Assembly (NCBI RefSeq): GCF_001719045.1
Contig: NZ_CP015423.1
Span: 3,877,501-3,941,500 of the forward strand
Direction of reading: 5' to 3'
DNA: 64,000 nt
Origin: Paenibacillus polymyxa
GTDB taxonomy: Bacteria; Bacillota; Bacilli; Paenibacillales; Paenibacillaceae
Positions 34,859-43,690 of this stretch are shown here, in pieces. Every line of letters begins with the position of its first letter. Positions within the stretch are counted from its first letter, which is position 1. The position numbers and the translations under genes were made by a program. Under the pieces are notes generated by a model, which saw only the letters and a list, made by a program, of their open reading frames with translations, made no database searches and was not told the origin of the DNA.

Positions 34859-34901
34859 GGCAAGCTTATAACATAACGAAATTCAGAGCTTGCCTTATTT
34901 G
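34859..34901 (+). terminator. Terminator of the importer operon
   Basis: GGCAAGCT / AGCTTGCC 8-bp stem with a 20-nt loop, then TTATTT. After it begins an AT-rich gap (34900-35435) holding only transposase debris. Confidence 0.65.
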
Positions 34902-35199
34902 TTGTGTGGGGGTTATATCATCAATTGAGACTAAACCATGCCTAGAATAGCTGTTTTTATAACATTAATCAAAGATATTTATAACATCTAGTAGGATAAA
35001 CGTATTTTTTCTATAAGATGCAGTGAGACATTATGATTACTTGTTTAATCTTATTTTTGGAGGTGTTTTCAACTGTTTCTGGGTTTAAGTAAAGTAGCCG
35101 CACAAATGTGTTGGGGCTTTGTTCATCAAAATTATGAATAGGAGCCGTCTTGTAAGGATATGCCCAATCCGCCATTTGGGCGGATTGTCTAAGGACATG

Positions 35200-35340
35200 C
35201 TGCTTAAGGTATCTGGTAGATTTCGCCATGGAGCACCAATTGAGCCGCCCAAAGCATAGCATTTAGTATGTGTCGATTGTCCACGGAGGTATGTCCTATT
35301 TGTGGTTTTCTTTCAGGTGGAAACATCTTGGATTTCGTAT
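35200..35340 (-). pseudogene. Decayed IS5-family transposase fragment
   Basis: On the minus strand the peptide MFPPERKPQIGHTSVDNRHI-LNAMLWAA (35326 leftward) continues, after a one-base frame change, as GSIGAPWRNLPDT (to about 35209). This is the N-terminal pattern of IS5/IS427-type transposases (DNRxxLNAxLWxxxTGAPWRDLP). The downstream DDE domain is not recognisable. It is a truncated, frameshifted remnant with no inverted repeats seen. Confidence 0.65.
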
Positions 35341-35435
35341 CATGTATTCATCTAATTTTTTTAACCTATTTATTCCTCGTTGAGCAGTTTGAGGACACAG
35401 CCTAGTTTGAAATATAAAAAAACTTTTTAGGACTC

Positions 35436-35905
35436 TTATTTTCTCTCCAATAACTCACTATAGTAGTCGGATATTCCATTTACTCCCATTAATTTATGAG
35501 CTGGAATACCCGAAATTCTCATAACGGAAGATTTCGAAATAGCTATATCATGATTTTTCAAATATTCGATTGCTTTTTTGAGTTTTTCTTTGTTCTCTAT
35601 TGTGACTCAAATTGCTCAGCAGCTTTCCAACACTTAGATATTTGAGCCTCGTCATCTTTCTCTTGAAAAGACTTTCTTGAAGCAGCAATCAAATGATTTA
35701 AACCAGAATCATGTAGTGTTTCAGGAGAAATACCACTCTGAACAAAGAAATCTTCCATAGAACACAATCTATTTTGTTTTTCACAGTCTTTTAGATATTT
35801 AGCTAGTAATGTATTTATGTTTTTATGGACGTGTGGTCCTCTCTCACGTTTCGGTAAGTTTATTAGCAAATGTTGAACTTCTTTTTGATAGTAACCGTTT
35901 AATTC
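35436..35905 (-). pseudogene. Frameshifted orphan gene, unknown
   Basis: A 90-codon frame (TTG 35869 to stop 35597, and open back to about 35905 without a start) ends CWKAAEQFESQ. One base out of frame the coding potential continues with IENKEKLKKAIEYLKNHDI and ISKSSVMRISGIPAHKLMG to a TAA at 35436. The joined product would be about 155 aa, with a helical C-terminal segment that looks like an HTH. I do not recognise it. It is AT-rich and next to IS debris, so a fragment of a mobile-element gene is likely. Confidence 0.5.
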
Positions 35906-35975
35906 CTATTTTACTAACTTCCCTGTTAGTTGAATAAGAGTACAATTTGTGATTTTATTAGGAGGACAGGAATTG

Positions 35976-36005
35976 ATGCATCAGCACAACGACTTTCGCA
36001 CATAA
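35976..36005 (+). CDS. 9-aa leader peptide ahead of the MerR gene
   Basis: ATG 35976 reads MHQHNDFRT then stop, with AGGAGG 10 nt upstream. It ends 18 nt before the MerR-gene start. The short frame with a strong binding site resembles translational-attenuation leaders of resistance genes. Function is not demonstrated. Confidence 0.35.
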   Translation: MHQHNDFRT

Positions 36006-36023
36006 GACTTATCGGAGGAATTT

Positions 36024-36833
36024 ATGGATAATAAAAGGTGCTTTTCAATTGGGGAAGTTTCTAGATTAAAAAATGTTACGATAAAAGCCTTACGTTATTA
36101 TCATAATATTGGCTTGTTGATACCTACATACATTAATTCCAATAACGGTTATCGCTATTATACAATTGATCAATTCATCTATCTGGATATTATAAAAATT
36201 TGTAAGCAAAGTAATGTAAGTGTTAAAGAAATTAAAGCCTTATTTGCTAAAGCCGATACTAATTACCTTAAACTTTACTTAGAACAGAAAAAAGAAGAAA
36301 TTCATAAAGAAATAAAGAAATTAGAACAACTTAATAAACGAATAGAACTATTAAGGGCAGCTATTCATTCATCTGAAGATGAACTTATGAACAATGGATT
36401 TAATATTCAGACATTTGAAGACAGATACTTTTTAAGTTTACCTACACAAGGTGGAGAACTTAATAAGATAAAGTCATTCGATAAATTAGATGAAAAATTA
36501 GGCGAATTTGCAGCCCATACGTTTCAGTATGGATTAATTTTTTCATGTCACTATGATAATTGGGAAATCAGTGATGTATTTCGTCTAATAACATCAGATG
36601 ATTATAGACTACTTAAAGATACCTCTAATGTACCTGAATTACCCAAGGGAGAATATTTAACTGTTAATTGTACGAGAGATACTGAAATTGAAACATTTCA
36701 ATTAGTAAAAGAATATTTGAAGAAAAACAGTTTGACGTGTAATAAGGTTTATATGTTTTATTTAGTGACAGATGTTTTTAATCAATATAATCACTTCTCC
36801 CAATTTCAAATAAGTCTAAAGCCCACCCCATAA
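36024..36833 (+). CDS. MerR family transcriptional regulator with effector-binding domain
   Basis: A 269-aa regulator with an N-terminal MerR HTH (FSIGEVSRLKNVTIKALRYY, then LLIPTYINSNNGYRYYT), a long coiled-coil dimerisation helix (about 85-120, rich in EKKEEIHKEIKKLEQ), and a C-terminal GyrI/BmrR-like effector domain (about 130-269, KGEYLTVNCTRDTEIETF). This class (BmrR, BltR) senses hydrophobic or toxic compounds. Very low GC points to horizontal origin. ATG 36024 has TCGGAGGAATTT before it. It probably acts on the convergent acetyltransferase gene, whose promoter has MerR geometry. Confidence 0.88.
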   Translation: MDNKRCFSIGEVSRLKNVTIKALRYYHNIGLLIPTYINSNNGYRYYTIDQFIYLDIIKICKQSNVSVKEIKALFAKADTNYLKLYLEQKKEEIHKEIKKLEQLNKRIELLRAAIHSSEDELMNNGFNIQTFEDRYFLSLPTQGGELNKIKSFDKLDEKLGEFAAHTFQYGLIFSCHYDNWEISDVFRLITSDDYRLLKDTSNVPELPKGEYLTVNCTRDTEIETFQLVKEYLKKNSLTCNKVYMFYLVTDVFNQYNHFSQFQISLKPTP

Positions 36834-36855
36834 ATGAAGTGGACTGACTTTTAGC

Positions 36856-37488
36856 TTAAAGTTTGTATTCATAAATAAAATTTGTATTTTCGAGTTTACC
36901 GATAGGTAGATTAAATACAGTTGCTTTTTCATCAAGACGGACAAACCCATTATGATCATAGAATCCATAGTTACACATTGTGTCTGTATACAGATAAATT
37001 TTATTTGCTTTTGTATCTCTTAAGTAAGAGATGAGCTCATTAAATAATTTTTTTCCTACCTTTTTTCCTCTAGCTTCTTCAGAAACAGCAAAGAATTCTA
37101 AGCAACCCTGAAACTCATTTTCTTTTCCTTTAATTAACTTGCTGTTTGCCTCATTAGTCATGGAGGTGAGTTCAACAAATACTTTTCGTTCTATGTCATT
37201 TAGATTTAAGAGTTGTAGCAATTCACTTGTATAATCTTCTTGTAGCAATCTATAAGATGTTGCTTCACCAACTCTTGAACCAAAAATTACACCAATGACT
37301 TCTCCATCTAATGTAGCTACTCTTCCAAAAGTACTTCTGTTTAATATTGGACTTATGAACATCATTGTAACTGCTGCATTTATGATGCTCTCATCCTCGA
37401 TAAAATCTTTTGCGTTCCAAGTATCTGCAATAATTGCTTTAATAGGTTCTATATCCTCTTTTCTAATGTCTCTAATATCTAAGTTCAT
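36856..37488 (-). CDS. GNAT family N-acetyltransferase
   Basis: A 210-aa acetyltransferase. The acetyl-CoA core reads FFAVSEEARGKKVGKKLFNE, preceded by a substrate arm and followed by NYGFYDHNGFVRL. The N-terminus (IRDIRKEDIEPIKAII) is typical of the fold. Paired with a drug-type MerR regulator it could inactivate a small toxic compound by acetylation, in the way BltD follows BltR; this is inference. The start has AGGAGGAAGTCAAA upstream. AT-rich like its regulator. Confidence 0.88.
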   Translation of the reverse strand: MNLDIRDIRKEDIEPIKAIIADTWNAKDFIEDESIINAAVTMMFISPILNRSTFGRVATLDGEVIGVIFGSRVGEATSYRLLQEDYTSELLQLLNLNDIERKVFVELTSMTNEANSKLIKGKENEFQGCLEFFAVSEEARGKKVGKKLFNELISYLRDTKANKIYLYTDTMCNYGFYDHNGFVRLDEKATVFNLPIGKLENTNFIYEYKL

Positions 37489-37526
37489 TTTGACTTCCTC
37501 CTTTTAATTGATTAGCTTACAAATTG

Positions 37527-37558
37527 AGTTTAATGTCTCCTCTAATGGGGAGAGTCAA
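37527..37558 (-). promoter_or_regulatory. MerR-type promoter/operator for the GNAT gene
   Basis: Read leftward: -35 TTGACT, a spacer of 19-20 bp, then -10 TTAAACT. The spacer contains the imperfect dyad CTCTCCCC...GAGGAGAC. An over-long spacer carrying a dyad is the hallmark of MerR-activated promoters. The start codon lies about 40 bp downstream. Confidence 0.6.
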
Positions 37559-37601
37559 GTATTTATTGCAATGCTTTTTTTCAACTAACCGTTTATTGAA
37601 T

Positions 37602-37630
37602 AAAAAAAGCTCTCCTTATTTCAGGAAAGC
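37602..37630 (-). terminator. Possible leftward terminator
   Basis: Leftward GCTTTCCT / AGGAGAGC with T7 (one mismatch). No leftward gene upstream of it was accepted, so it may end antisense transcription or be a relic. The rest of 37508-38088 holds only the GNAT promoter and the Fur box. Confidence 0.35.
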
Positions 37631-37996
37631 CGCCAATAGTATAATAAAAATGTAAATTCCCTAAAATAGGCCCGTAAGTATATTGAAAAAGAACAAAATT
37701 CTGCCGACGGTTAATACTACAAGTCGATACTCATCTTGTTAAAATATCTTTTTTCATTTTATTCCCGTCTTTACTCGCTTTACGGGCATTTGCGTTGTCT
37801 CATTTGGATGTTATAAGCTGTCTCATTCGATAATTTAATTAGTCTCAATTGATGTTATAACCCACATTGTGCCCATTGTTCCATGTACAATCCTTCATTT
37901 GGGGATTCTCTCCCTGCAAAAACATCTTTTTTTTCCTAAAAAGCTTATTATTGACAAGGTGAATGAAATTGCCATAAAATAGATTTTGTTTGAAAA

Positions 37997-38011
37997 TGAT
38001 AATCATTATCA
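37997..38011 (+). promoter_or_regulatory. Fur box of the siderophore biosynthesis operon
   Basis: TGATAATCATTATCA is a perfect 7-1-7 Fur palindrome about 80 bp before the first biosynthesis gene. Iron-dependent repression of the whole operon (38089-46822) is expected. Confidence 0.88.
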
Positions 38012-38088
38012 ATATAGTTTCCATCAAATCAATCCGATGAAAGCACAACCAGGAGCGAACGCCTTCATTCGGTCGGGGAGGATTTTCA

Positions 38089-39114
38089 TTGTTTCCGAAA
38101 GGAATTCATAATCTGCAAAACCGACTCATCATAAGCAAAGCAAGAGAAATGGGAATGAACTGCGAGCCACTTCTCGCAGAATGTGAAGATTTTCTGGAAT
38201 TGTCCTATGGGGACAAGCGCAGAGTCATTAATAAAACCAGATCGCATCGTCTACCCTTGATCGCTGGACTGCTCGCTAAGAACAAGCAGGTATGTAATAT
38301 GCTACTGCATGAGCGGGGAATGCCTGTGCCGCCGTTTATCGTTATCAAGGCAATGGGTGACAAGGCAGCGCAGTTTCTGAAACTGCATCGTTCCGTTGTG
38401 GTGAAGCCGCTGGACGCAAGCGGCAGTGCAGGTGTGACACTGGACGTTCGAACAAACGAGGAACTGGAAGCGGCTATTGCCCGGGCGGGTACCCATAGTA
38501 ACAGCATCATGCTACAGCAATTCATAACGGGTTTGGATTATAGGGTACTGATCATTAACGGGGAAGTGGCAGCAGTAAATGAGTATCGGCCTGTCTTTGT
38601 AGAAGGGGACGGCACCTCAACCATCCGGGCGTTGATTCGAATGTTGAATCATAAGCGAATCCAGCAGACCCGTATAGGGAAGTTCGAGGCCTTTCCCAAG
38701 ATTGATGAAGACGCAGAGCCTTTGCGAAAGGTTCTGCTTGGACAGGGAATCACGCTCGAGGAGGTACCTGCGGCAGGAAGAGAGATCGAGCTATATGATC
38801 TTCGCAATTCGGCCGCCGGAAACATCAGTGAGTTTTATGTGGACTGTACGGAAGCGATTTTCCCTGATAATGCACAAATGGCAATTAAAGCCGCAGAAGC
38901 TCTCCAGATTGATGTGGCTGGCATTGATATCCGTTGTGGGGATATCGGCCAGCCGCTGACAGCAGATCAGGGAGGCATTCTGGAAGTCAACGCATTGCCG
39001 GACCTGACGCACCATGTCTTTCCCTTTGGGGGAACCACACGTGATGTCGTCCGATTGTACCTGGAATATCTTTTTCAAATGGAACATCATTTCGAAAAGT
39101 CGATTGCAGAATAA
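38089..39114 (+). CDS. ATP-grasp ligase at the head of a siderophore operon
   Basis: A 341-aa ATP-grasp protein resembling the cyanophycin synthetase/glutathione-ligase group. Landmarks are the nucleotide-binding VVVKPLDASGSAGVTLDV (about residues 103-120), the hinge MLQQFITGLDYRVLIINGEV, and the metal-binding ILEVNALPDLTHHVFP near the C-terminus (Glu and Asn ligands). ATP-grasp ligases join a carboxylate to an amine through an acyl-phosphate. In the operon it may attach an amino acid to the siderophore or make a precursor. TTG start at 38089, seven nt after GGGGAGG. The staphyloferrin B operon has no such enzyme; this is the main difference from sbn. Confidence 0.8.
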   Translation: MFPKGIHNLQNRLIISKAREMGMNCEPLLAECEDFLELSYGDKRRVINKTRSHRLPLIAGLLAKNKQVCNMLLHERGMPVPPFIVIKAMGDKAAQFLKLHRSVVVKPLDASGSAGVTLDVRTNEELEAAIARAGTHSNSIMLQQFITGLDYRVLIINGEVAAVNEYRPVFVEGDGTSTIRALIRMLNHKRIQQTRIGKFEAFPKIDEDAEPLRKVLLGQGITLEEVPAAGREIELYDLRNSAAGNISEFYVDCTEAIFPDNAQMAIKAAEALQIDVAGIDIRCGDIGQPLTADQGGILEVNALPDLTHHVFPFGGTTRDVVRLYLEYLFQMEHHFEKSIAE

Positions 39115-39129
39115 GGGCAATTCATTGCC

Positions 39130-39449
39130 TGTTATGGCTCAATGTCCCGCTTACTTTGTTCTCGCGCCTATGGTGTGGTCGGTACATTCGAATGTGTGTG
39201 CCCACCCGCCGCAAGCGGTGGCATCCATCCAGCATTCTGCTGCTGGTCACCAGTGCAGGTCTCTGGATGATAGGTCTGCTAAAGACTTGCCGGGGTCGGA
39301 ACACCAGCGAATATGGCCCGATGGGCGGCACTGAAAGAGGTTAGTAGGCTCTCGGCTGTGCCATCCTGTTGGCCTTGTCCCTCGTTTTATTTATAACCCG
39401 AAAGAAGGTTGGCAACATTGTTCGAGATGGAAAACAGGCTCAGGTCTGA
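39130..39449 (+). pseudogene. Remnant of an MFS siderophore exporter (sbnD position)
   Basis: Two out-of-frame segments read like MFS helices: a basic loop followed by WHPSSILLLVTSAGLWMIGL (frame of 39156-39344), then CAILLALSLVLFITRKKVGN with a short basic tail (39357-39449). The second overlaps the start of the next synthetase gene, as an intact sbnD would. No single frame covers the region and at least one internal deletion is needed, so it cannot make a working exporter. Confidence 0.5.
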
Positions 39450-41145
39450 AGCAGAGCAGCAGGCGAATGTACACTCTTGTAAGCTGCTGCTCAATTGTTA
39501 TCTCCGGGAGCTTGCGGTGGAGAAGGAAGGCGACATTCGGATTAATCCAGATGCGATGACGTACGCAGTTGCTTTTCAGGCCAGCGGGGTGACGATAACC
39601 GGACAATTAGCGTATTACTCGGCTATGGGTGAGCATGAGTACCGAAACATACAACAGCTTCACGGGCAAGCGGTGCATTATCAGGACCTGGTTCGCTGGA
39701 TCACCCGGGAGCTGAGTGAAGACACGGCGTATGGAAACAGTCGGCATGAGCAAGGTGGGTTGACCCGTGCGGCTGCTGTGCGTGATTTTGCGGAAAAGGT
39801 AGATAACAGCGTGAATAATCTTGCGCTGTATATCGAGCAGGCTGCTGGACTTGGCATGTATGATTACTGTACTTCCGAACAGTCTCTGGTGTATGGACAT
39901 CCCTTTCATCCGTTTCCAAAAAACTCCAAAGGTTTCACTGAACACGACGTACGGATGTACAGCCCGGAACTGCGTACCTCGTTCCAACTCTGTTACGTTG
40001 CTGTGAGGAAGGACGTATATAGGCAGGAATGGGTAGATGATCCCACCAGGATCAATCTGCATGCTAGCCTGCACGGGCATGTGGAACAAGTTTGGGAAGC
40101 GGAGTGCGGTGAGCATGGGGATGAGTATGAACTGCTGCCTGTCCATCCCTGGCAGTATACGTACGTGTTGAGCATGTCCGAGGTCCAGCAGTATATTCTG
40201 GACAAGAAACTCATTCCGATAGGCAGCTGTGGACCGAGGGCCTACCCGACCTCCTCGGTACGCACCGTCTATATCCCAGAGCTAAATTGCAATATCAAGC
40301 TGTCGCTGAACATACAGATTACCAACATGATTCGCACCAATAGTGCGGAGCAGATGCGAAGGACGCTGGACGCCTCCAGGTACGTCAGGCAGCAGAATTG
40401 CTTCGGTGCAGATCAGCATACGCTTATTGCCTATGAGACAGGTGTAGCCACTTGTGATTTTCAGGAGGAAGAATTAACGAGTCTGTTTACTGTCGCATAC
40501 AGACCGATTGAGTTTGACCCGGAATGTACTTATGTCCTGTCGAGTCTGGTAGAAGCTCCCTTGCCGGGAATGCAATCACGACTCATGACGATGCTGGGTG
40601 GCGTACGTGCTGAAGCCGAGCGCTGGTTTGCACGTTATCTGACCTTGTCTTTGCTGCCCATTGTACGAGCGGCCGGAGAGCGAGGCATTCACTTTGAAGC
40701 TCATTTGCAAAATACTCTCGTGACGCTAAGAGACGGAATGCCTGAGGCATTTATCGTGCGTGACTTGGAAGGAGTCAGTGTCGATGAGGAGCTGATGCAT
40801 GAGGTGGATACCGATCCCTCTAAATTGTTGTTTTATCCACGGGACAAGGCTTGGGCGAGGACATCCTATTACTTTATCATCAATCATTTGGGTTCCCTCA
40901 TTCATGCGATGGCAAGGGATGTGAACGTACCGGAGGAGCATTTCTGGACAAAGGTTCGCGAAGTGCTGGTGAAGGAACTAGACCGAACTGGAAACGTATA
41001 TGTGCGGCATTTGCTGACCGCGGACAGTTTTCTGGCGAAACAAAATCTGGTGAGCTGTCTCAAGGGGATCAGTCAGACCCCGGCGTATGTGCCGGTGAGC
41101 AATATAATGAACCGAATAGGGAGTGAAGTGGCGTGGGGTTCATAG
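39418..41145 (+). CDS. IucA/IucC family NIS siderophore synthetase (SbnE-like)
   Basis: A 575-aa ATP-dependent synthetase that condenses a carboxylate such as citrate with an amine or alcohol. Family signatures are PVHPWQYTYVL, the adenylate region SVRTVYIPELNCNIKLSLNI, FEAHLQNTLV, and FIVRDLEGV (metal/ATP contacts). Its length and position before SbnF- and SbnG-like genes match SbnE (578 aa). The start is uncertain: TTG 39418 (after AAGAAGG) is chosen; TTG 39409 and ATG 39427 are alternatives. It overlaps the next gene by 13 nt. Confidence 0.87.
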   Translation: MFEMENRLRSEAEQQANVHSCKLLLNCYLRELAVEKEGDIRINPDAMTYAVAFQASGVTITGQLAYYSAMGEHEYRNIQQLHGQAVHYQDLVRWITRELSEDTAYGNSRHEQGGLTRAAAVRDFAEKVDNSVNNLALYIEQAAGLGMYDYCTSEQSLVYGHPFHPFPKNSKGFTEHDVRMYSPELRTSFQLCYVAVRKDVYRQEWVDDPTRINLHASLHGHVEQVWEAECGEHGDEYELLPVHPWQYTYVLSMSEVQQYILDKKLIPIGSCGPRAYPTSSVRTVYIPELNCNIKLSLNIQITNMIRTNSAEQMRRTLDASRYVRQQNCFGADQHTLIAYETGVATCDFQEEELTSLFTVAYRPIEFDPECTYVLSSLVEAPLPGMQSRLMTMLGGVRAEAERWFARYLTLSLLPIVRAAGERGIHFEAHLQNTLVTLRDGMPEAFIVRDLEGVSVDEELMHEVDTDPSKLLFYPRDKAWARTSYYFIINHLGSLIHAMARDVNVPEEHFWTKVREVLVKELDRTGNVYVRHLLTADSFLAKQNLVSCLKGISQTPAYVPVSNIMNRIGSEVAWGS

Positions 41146-42917
41146 GGTACAGGGCTGAGAAAGGTCACAAGACGGCAGTATACACGGATGTACAGGAACG
41201 GATCATGCGGCAGACGCTGGAAGCCATGTGGTTCGAGGGTATCCTTGACTGTAAGGTGGATGGGAACGAATGGCGCACTGTGGGGCGGAATACGTCAGGG
41301 CAGGCTGTGACATACAGCTGTGAGGCGGAGCAGAAATTTTCATTTGGCCGAGTGAAGGTGGCGAAGGGCTCGATTCGAAGAGAGGGCGTGCCCTGCACCG
41401 ATCTGGATCTGTTTCTGGAGGAAATGGTACTGAACCTTCTGGAGGGTGCGAATGTGACGGCCTTCATTCAGGAATTGCTGGAGACGATGGCGAAGGACAG
41501 CCAGTGCCGGGCTTTGCTGCCTGAGAAGATTCCGGATAAAGACCGACACTATGATGCCCTCGAAAGCCATATGAGCGACGGTCATCTCTACCATCCAAGC
41601 TACAAGTCGAGGCTTGGCTTCACCCTAAAAGACAATCTTGCTTACGGTCCAGAGTTTAACTCGGATGTGACCGTATACTGGATTGCCGTGAAAGAAGGAC
41701 TTGTGCAAACGGCTCTCTCCACAGGCTACACGTCAGAACAGTTGGTGAGACAACATCTCACAGAGGCGGATATCAGCCGATTTGATCGGATGCTTCAGTC
41801 GGAAGATACTGAGGGGAATCGCTATATATTCATTCCTGTTCATCCATGGCAATGGGAACACCAGCTGGAATCGGTGTTTGCCCGGCAACGAATGGACAAA
41901 GATATCGTTTTTCTCGGCCCTTCGGCATCAGCTTATCGCGCCCAGCAGTCCATTCGTTCCCTGTCGAACCGAATGAATCCAGAAGCGCCTTATCTCAAGC
42001 TGGCACTGAGTATTACCAATACGTCCAGTACACGTATTCTCGCACAACACACGACCCAGAACGCACCGCTGATCAGCGACTGGCTGGAAGCACTCATTCG
42101 GGAGGATGAGTTGCTGCAACGGGAACAGTTTGCCATTCTGAAAGAAATCATGGGACTCTCGCTCCGGTACGAGAACTTGCCTGCAATCCAGTATGGACGA
42201 GCGTATGGCACAATCGGGGCGATCTGGCGTGAAAATGTATCTGTTCATCTGCAAGAAGGCGAGACAGCTTGGCCCTTAAATGCACTTATGCTAGTACAGT
42301 CGAACGGGGTACCGTTTATCCAGGGTGCAGTTGAGCGTCATGGCATTCAGAAGTGGAGTGAAGCCCTCGTTCGAACGGTATCGCTGCCCATTATTCATCT
42401 GCTCTATGCACACGGCATTGCGCTGGAATCGCATGCCCAGAACATCATTCTGGTGCTGGAAAATGATCTGCCGAAACGGATTATCATCAAGGATCTTCAC
42501 GATGGTGTCCGCTATGTACCTGAGAAGTTGCTGAACCCAGAAAGAGCCCCGAAGCTGCACCCCGAACCGGAGACCCATCACAAGTTCAATCGGTATTCCT
42601 TTATCTACGCAAGTGATGTGTCGGAAGTCCGGGACTATACGTATGATGCGTTCTTTTTTATCTGCATGACGGATATTGCGCTGACGCTGGAGAAGTTCGG
42701 TCTGACGGAAGAAGCGTTCTGGCAACTGTGCGCGGCTACGATTATGGACTACCAGCGGGAGCATCCAGAGTATGAGGAGCGGTTCGAGTGGTTTGATCTT
42801 TTTGCTGAGGATGCGCTGATTGAAGAGATGACCAAGCGCCGCCTGTATGGGGACGGGGAGTTGTATTTCCGTAAGGTCAGCAACCCGCTGAAGTTGGCGA
42901 AGGACATTTTCGGATGA
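41133..42917 (+). CDS. IucA/IucC family NIS siderophore synthetase (SbnF-like)
   Basis: A 594-aa synthetase with PVHPWQWEHQLES, SIRSLSNRMNPEAPYLKLAL, LESHAQNIIL and IIKDLHDGV. Length is near SbnF (592 aa). GTG start at 41133 within the end of the preceding gene, with GGGAGTG upstream; the stop overlaps the next ATG. It would catalyse one of the citrate/2-oxoglutarate-amine condensations in a staphyloferrin-B-like route. Confidence 0.9.
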   Translation: MGFIGYRAEKGHKTAVYTDVQERIMRQTLEAMWFEGILDCKVDGNEWRTVGRNTSGQAVTYSCEAEQKFSFGRVKVAKGSIRREGVPCTDLDLFLEEMVLNLLEGANVTAFIQELLETMAKDSQCRALLPEKIPDKDRHYDALESHMSDGHLYHPSYKSRLGFTLKDNLAYGPEFNSDVTVYWIAVKEGLVQTALSTGYTSEQLVRQHLTEADISRFDRMLQSEDTEGNRYIFIPVHPWQWEHQLESVFARQRMDKDIVFLGPSASAYRAQQSIRSLSNRMNPEAPYLKLALSITNTSSTRILAQHTTQNAPLISDWLEALIREDELLQREQFAILKEIMGLSLRYENLPAIQYGRAYGTIGAIWRENVSVHLQEGETAWPLNALMLVQSNGVPFIQGAVERHGIQKWSEALVRTVSLPIIHLLYAHGIALESHAQNIILVLENDLPKRIIIKDLHDGVRYVPEKLLNPERAPKLHPEPETHHKFNRYSFIYASDVSEVRDYTYDAFFFICMTDIALTLEKFGLTEEAFWQLCAATIMDYQREHPEYEERFEWFDLFAEDALIEEMTKRRLYGDGELYFRKVSNPLKLAKDIFG

Positions 42918-43690
42918 GAACCAACAAGCTGAAGGAGAAAATTGAACGTAAACAGCCGGTGTTCGGCCTTTTTGTCTCTATCCCGCATCCGGTCATCATC
43001 GAGATGATTGGACATGCGGAGTATGATTTTGTAATTATCGACCTGGAACATGCCGCAACGAATATGGAATCGGTGGAAGAGCTGGTTCGTGCTGCGGAAC
43101 TGGCAGGGATGACCCCGCTGGTACGCATCTCAAAGGTAGAGCGAGTAGAGATTCTAAAGGTATTGGATTGCGGCGCACAAGGCATCGTCATACCTCATGT
43201 GGAACAGCGGGAGCAGGTGGAGGAAGCGGTTCGTCATGCGTATTATCATCCGCTTGGCATGCGGAGCCTGAACAGTGGGCGACCGGGGGTATTCGGCAAG
43301 TATCCACTCACTGGGTATATTCAGGAAGCGAATGAACAGGTGATGGTTGTACCGATGATCGAAAGTGTGGAGGGCGTCCGGCAAAGTGCGAGCATTCTAT
43401 CTCATCCCCAGGTGAGCTGGGTATTGGAGGGGGCGGCAGACCTGTCGCAATCACTTGGCGTACCGTGGCAGACGGAACATCCAGACGTGCAACGTTCGCT
43501 AGGTGCATTACATGAAGCCGCGAAGCAGTGCCAGGTACCGTATGCAACGGTGGCCAGAAGCAAGGAAGGCATGGCGCTGTGGGCGGAACGGGGGGCATAC
43601 ATATACGTGTTGGGCGATGACCGGAATACGGCTTTTCGGGCGTACGAACAGAAACGGAATGACTATGGAAATGCGGGTGGACTGATATGA
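42914..43690 (+). CDS. SbnG-like citrate synthase (HpcH/HpaI aldolase fold)
   Basis: A 258-aa TIM-barrel protein of the HpcH/HpaI aldolase family. Metal and substrate segments read VIIDLEHA, IVIPHVEQREQVEEAV and MVVPMIESVEGV. SbnG of Staphylococcus aureus (259 aa) is a citrate synthase of this fold that supplies citrate for staphyloferrin B when the TCA cycle is off. Placement between SbnF- and SbnH-like genes supports that role rather than hydroxypyruvate-type aldol cleavage. ATGA overlaps at both ends. Confidence 0.88.
   Translation: MRTNKLKEKIERKQPVFGLFVSIPHPVIIEMIGHAEYDFVIIDLEHAATNMESVEELVRAAELAGMTPLVRISKVERVEILKVLDCGAQGIVIPHVEQREQVEEAVRHAYYHPLGMRSLNSGRPGVFGKYPLTGYIQEANEQVMVVPMIESVEGVRQSASILSHPQVSWVLEGAADLSQSLGVPWQTEHPDVQRSLGALHEAAKQCQVPYATVARSKEGMALWAERGAYIYVLGDDRNTAFRAYEQKRNDYGNAGGLI

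Noticed and set aside
35011..35262. 83-aa minus-strand frame beside the IS5 debris
   Set aside because: Overlaps the transposase fragment in another frame; no convincing family, most likely part of the decayed region.
37845..38048. 67-aa minus-strand frame
   Set aside because: Overlaps the perfect Fur box and promoter of the siderophore operon; AT-rich noise.
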